In this document: one piece after another, positions 61,841-64,000 of the stretch
Position numbering within the stretch: the first letter of the stretch is position 1
Layout of the letters: every line of letters starts with the position of its first letter
Assembly: GCF_036227225.1 (NCBI RefSeq)
Contig: NZ_CP109444.1
Location: forward strand, 10,149,501 to 10,213,500
Source: Streptomyces sp. NBC_01478
GTDB taxonomy: Bacteria; Actinomycetota; Actinomycetes; Streptomycetales; Streptomycetaceae
Direction of reading: 5' to 3'
Length of the DNA stretch: 64,000 nt
Notes under the pieces: model-generated
What the model saw: the letters and a program-made list of their open reading frames with translations, nothing else
Told to the model about the DNA's origin: nothing
Databases searched by the model: none
Position numbers and translations under genes: made by a program

Positions 61841-62710
61841 ATGTCCACACTGTCCCAACGCCCGCGCCCGCGAACGCGGTTGAGCCTGCGCCAAGGCCGA
61901 CGCGGCCTGCTGTACCTCGTGTTGCTCGGCGGCGGCCTCATCTGGCTCTACCCGTTCCTGTGGGCGCTCGGCAGTTCGCTCAAGAGCACCGACGGCTTCT
62001 TCTCCGGCGGGCTGAACCCGATCCCGTCCGAGTTCCACTGGTCCAACTACAGCGAGGCCTGGACGCAGGCGGACTTCGGCCGGTTCTTCGTCAACACGGT
62101 CCTGTTCGCGACCGGCACGGTCATCGTCACGCTGCTCGCCACCTCCATGGCGGGCTACGTCCTGGCCCGCACCGACTTCCCCGGCAAGAAACTCTGGCTG
62201 GGCCTGGTCGGGGTGACGCTCTTCCTGCCGCACGGCTACACGATCATCCCGGTCTTCGACCTGATCCAGCGGCTCCACCTCCTCAACACCCTCTGGTCGG
62301 TGGTCATCGTCCAGTCGGCGGGCGGGATGGTCTTCGGCACCTTCCTCTTCATGGGCTACTTCACGACGATCGACCGGGGACTCGAGGACGCGGCCCGCGT
62401 GGACGGCGCGAACTTCCACCAGATCTTCTGGCGGATCATGCTCCCGCTGTCCGGACCGATGCTGGCGACCGTCGGCCTGTTCGCCTGCATCAACGCCTGG
62501 AACAGCTTCTTCATCCCGCTGGTCTTCACCCTCTCCCGCCCCGAACTGCACACCCTCTCGGTGGGCATGTTCAACTTCATCGGCCAGAACTCCACCGCCT
62601 GGACCCTGGTGTGCGCGGGCTCGGTCATCACGCTGGCGCCCATCGTCCTGATCTTCGTCGTGCTCCAGCGGTTCTTCATCAACGGCCTTGCGGGCGCGGT
62701 CAAGCAGTAA
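61841..62710 (+). CDS. Sugar ABC transporter permease, MalG/UgpE type
   Basis: A 289-residue six-helix permease. The EAA loop reads EDAARVDGANFHQIFWRIMLPLSGP near residue 183. It follows its partner by 12 nt and ends 17 nt before the stop of the convergent GH43 gene. Confidence 0.93.
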   Translation: MSTLSQRPRPRTRLSLRQGRRGLLYLVLLGGGLIWLYPFLWALGSSLKSTDGFFSGGLNPIPSEFHWSNYSEAWTQADFGRFFVNTVLFATGTVIVTLLATSMAGYVLARTDFPGKKLWLGLVGVTLFLPHGYTIIPVFDLIQRLHLLNTLWSVVIVQSAGGMVFGTFLFMGYFTTIDRGLEDAARVDGANFHQIFWRIMLPLSGPMLATVGLFACINAWNSFFIPLVFTLSRPELHTLSVGMFNFIGQNSTAWTLVCAGSVITLAPIVLIFVVLQRFFINGLAGAVKQ

Positions 62711-62727
62711 CGGGAACGGCCGCCGGG

Positions 62728-63756
62728 TCAGCCGCCGCCGTCCAGGTCCCTCCGCTGTCGCAGCACCCGCAGTTCGTCACCGGCGAGTTCCATCTCGTAC
62801 AGCTTGCCCCGCGCGTTCTCGAACGGCCGGTGGAGGATCATCGTCAACTGCCCCTCGAACGTGCGGAACAGCATCCCGTGCCCGCTGTCCTCCCGCACCA
62901 GCGGCCGCCGCTGCCGCCAAGGCCCCTCGATCGCACCGGACTCGGAGACGGCGTAGGTCTGGACGTACCCACCGGTGAGGGTGCCGTCCGCGCCGAGCAC
63001 GTTCTTCTCGTACGTCGACCACAGCATGAGCAGCGACCCGTCGGGGGTGCGGTACACCTGCGGACCGTCCGTGACGTAGGGCGGGAGTTGGTGCGGTACG
63101 CCGGCGGGGATCTCCTCGCCGATCCAGGGCGCGTCCGAGGCCTTGAACAGGAAGACGGGGTCGCCGATCGTCCCGGCGAGGTCCGGGGCCAGCCGGATCG
63201 CCTCCATCGTGCCGTCGACGGTCTGCAGCCACTCGTGCGCGTACACCATCCACGGCTGCCCGGACGGGTCGACGTACAGCGTGCCGTCCAGGGTCATGAG
63301 GTGCCCGGGCGGGGTGGGGCGTGCGGGGTCGACCGAAGTGAAGGGGCCCAGCAGGGATTCGGACACGGCCGTGACCGTGCCGCGCCGGTGGTTCGCGAGC
63401 TGGAACGGCGTTCCCCACCGGCCGGTCGGGGGCAGCGGCAGCGGGCTCTTCTCGTCGTGCAGCGTGGTGAACAGGTAGTACCTGCCGCCCCACGCGTGCA
63501 CCTCCGGCGCCCAACCACCGTCGGCCGCCCAGAGATCGGCCTGCTCCGCCGCCAGGAACACCACGACCGGACGTGTCCACTCGCGCAGGTCACGGCTGCG
63601 GTAGACCATCGTGCCGACACCCTCCACGCCCGACACCGAAGGGTCGTTGGACGTGTAGAGGTGATAGGTGCGGGTCGTGTCGTCGGCCACGACGAACGGA
63701 TCGTGCAACGGCATGTCGGGGAGCAGCATCGGCTCGCCCACGGGATCGGTCGCCAT
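62728..63756 (-). CDS. GH43 family glycoside hydrolase (arabinosidase/xylosidase type)
   Basis: A 342-residue five-bladed propeller enzyme without signal peptide. The catalytic base Asp is in LHDPFVVAD (about 19), the pKa-setting Asp in LYVDPSGQPWMVYAHEW (about 163) and the acid Glu in GTMEAIRL (about 187). It would act inside the cell on arabino- or xylo-oligosaccharides brought in by the adjacent importer. ATG 63756 begins the family pattern. Confidence 0.85.
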   Translation of the reverse strand: MATDPVGEPMLLPDMPLHDPFVVADDTTRTYHLYTSNDPSVSGVEGVGTMVYRSRDLREWTRPVVVFLAAEQADLWAADGGWAPEVHAWGGRYYLFTTLHDEKSPLPLPPTGRWGTPFQLANHRRGTVTAVSESLLGPFTSVDPARPTPPGHLMTLDGTLYVDPSGQPWMVYAHEWLQTVDGTMEAIRLAPDLAGTIGDPVFLFKASDAPWIGEEIPAGVPHQLPPYVTDGPQVYRTPDGSLLMLWSTYEKNVLGADGTLTGGYVQTYAVSESGAIEGPWRQRRPLVREDSGHGMLFRTFEGQLTMILHRPFENARGKLYEMELAGDELRVLRQRRDLDGGG

Positions 63757-64000
63757 GGAGTCACCGTAGGTCCCGCAAACCCCGTGCGCATCACCGCTGT
63801 TGAGGGAAAAACGCTTGGACCGCACGGGCGTCGGCGCGGGACACTGCCACTTCTGGCCTGCCCTGATACCGGGCCGCCGTCGACATCACGGGGTAGGGAT
63901 GGGATCGCCTGAATCGCGCGGCCCCGGGCCGCGCAGAGGCTCGGTGTTACTCGCTCTTCGCTACTACGGACGGGAATCGGTCCGGCTCCGCCGGTGGACC
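63757..64000. other. Right-end intergenic region
   Basis: No gene is visible. A perfect palindrome with 9-bp arms (63916-63924 and 63926-63934, one base between) could be a terminator for a gene beyond the right edge. Confidence 0.35.

Overview
The window is high-GC DNA with strongly GC-biased third codon positions, many GTG and a few TTG starts, and gene families typical of soil actinomycetes. These include ECF sigma factors, LacI-controlled glycoside hydrolase clusters, a secreted GH6/GH9 cellulase pair, a mycosin-type protease and a very large RHS protein. Streptomyces or a close relative is the best guess; no rRNA or species marker is present to go further.

Layout. (1) 1-9762: a sugar/cyclitol catabolic locus. 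It has an RbsB/RbsC/single-domain ATPase importer (the binding protein is cut by the left edge), a TIM-barrel isomerase/dehydratase and an Idh/MocA dehydrogenase on the plus strand. On the minus strand are two more Idh/MocA dehydrogenases, an SDR and a phytanoyl-CoA-type Fe(II)/2-oxoglutarate dioxygenase, with a divergent LacI regulator. (2) 9769-20319: a cupin, a small membrane protein, and a hydroxyquinol/resorcinol pathway (flavin monooxygenase, hydroxyquinol 1,2-dioxygenase, maleylacetate reductase) beside an AcoR-like GAF/AAA/Fis regulator. A TetR/MFS efflux pair with two tandem operators, a NUDIX protein and a YceI protein follow. The YceI promoter carries the same palindrome as the hydroxyquinol promoter.

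(3) 20381-36633: tRNA-Pro(GGG), a broken reading frame, an envelope glycosyltransferase pair with a two-component system, an expansin-like protein, an ECF sigma factor with an overlapping putative anti-sigma gene, a DUF1877 protein, a class A penicillin-binding protein, and a mycosin-like protease with a BMP-family lipid-anchored/periplasmic-type protein. (4) 36876-48141: a 3604-residue RHS/YD-repeat protein with an exchangeable C-terminal tip, an overlapping putative immunity gene and a (CGACC)10 microsatellite. (5) 48159-49832: a family 2 glycosyltransferase. (6) 49956-63756: plant-polysaccharide degradation. It has a LacI regulator, GH1 beta-glucosidase, GH9 and GH6 cellulases, a DUF2264 protein, a second LacI regulator, a MalEFG-type importer without its own ATPase, and a GH43 enzyme.

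The clearest regulatory signals, all read directly from the bases, are four. Two TGTCTC-N5-GAGACA promoters share an identical downstream spacing. Two GGAGG-N4-CCTCC operators lie exactly 22 bp apart inside a TTGAAC-N17-TATGGT promoter. Two AAGCGCT-type LacI operators flank the beta-glucosidase. A TTGACG-N17-TAACGT promoter sits directly above a 17-bp palindrome ahead of the second importer.
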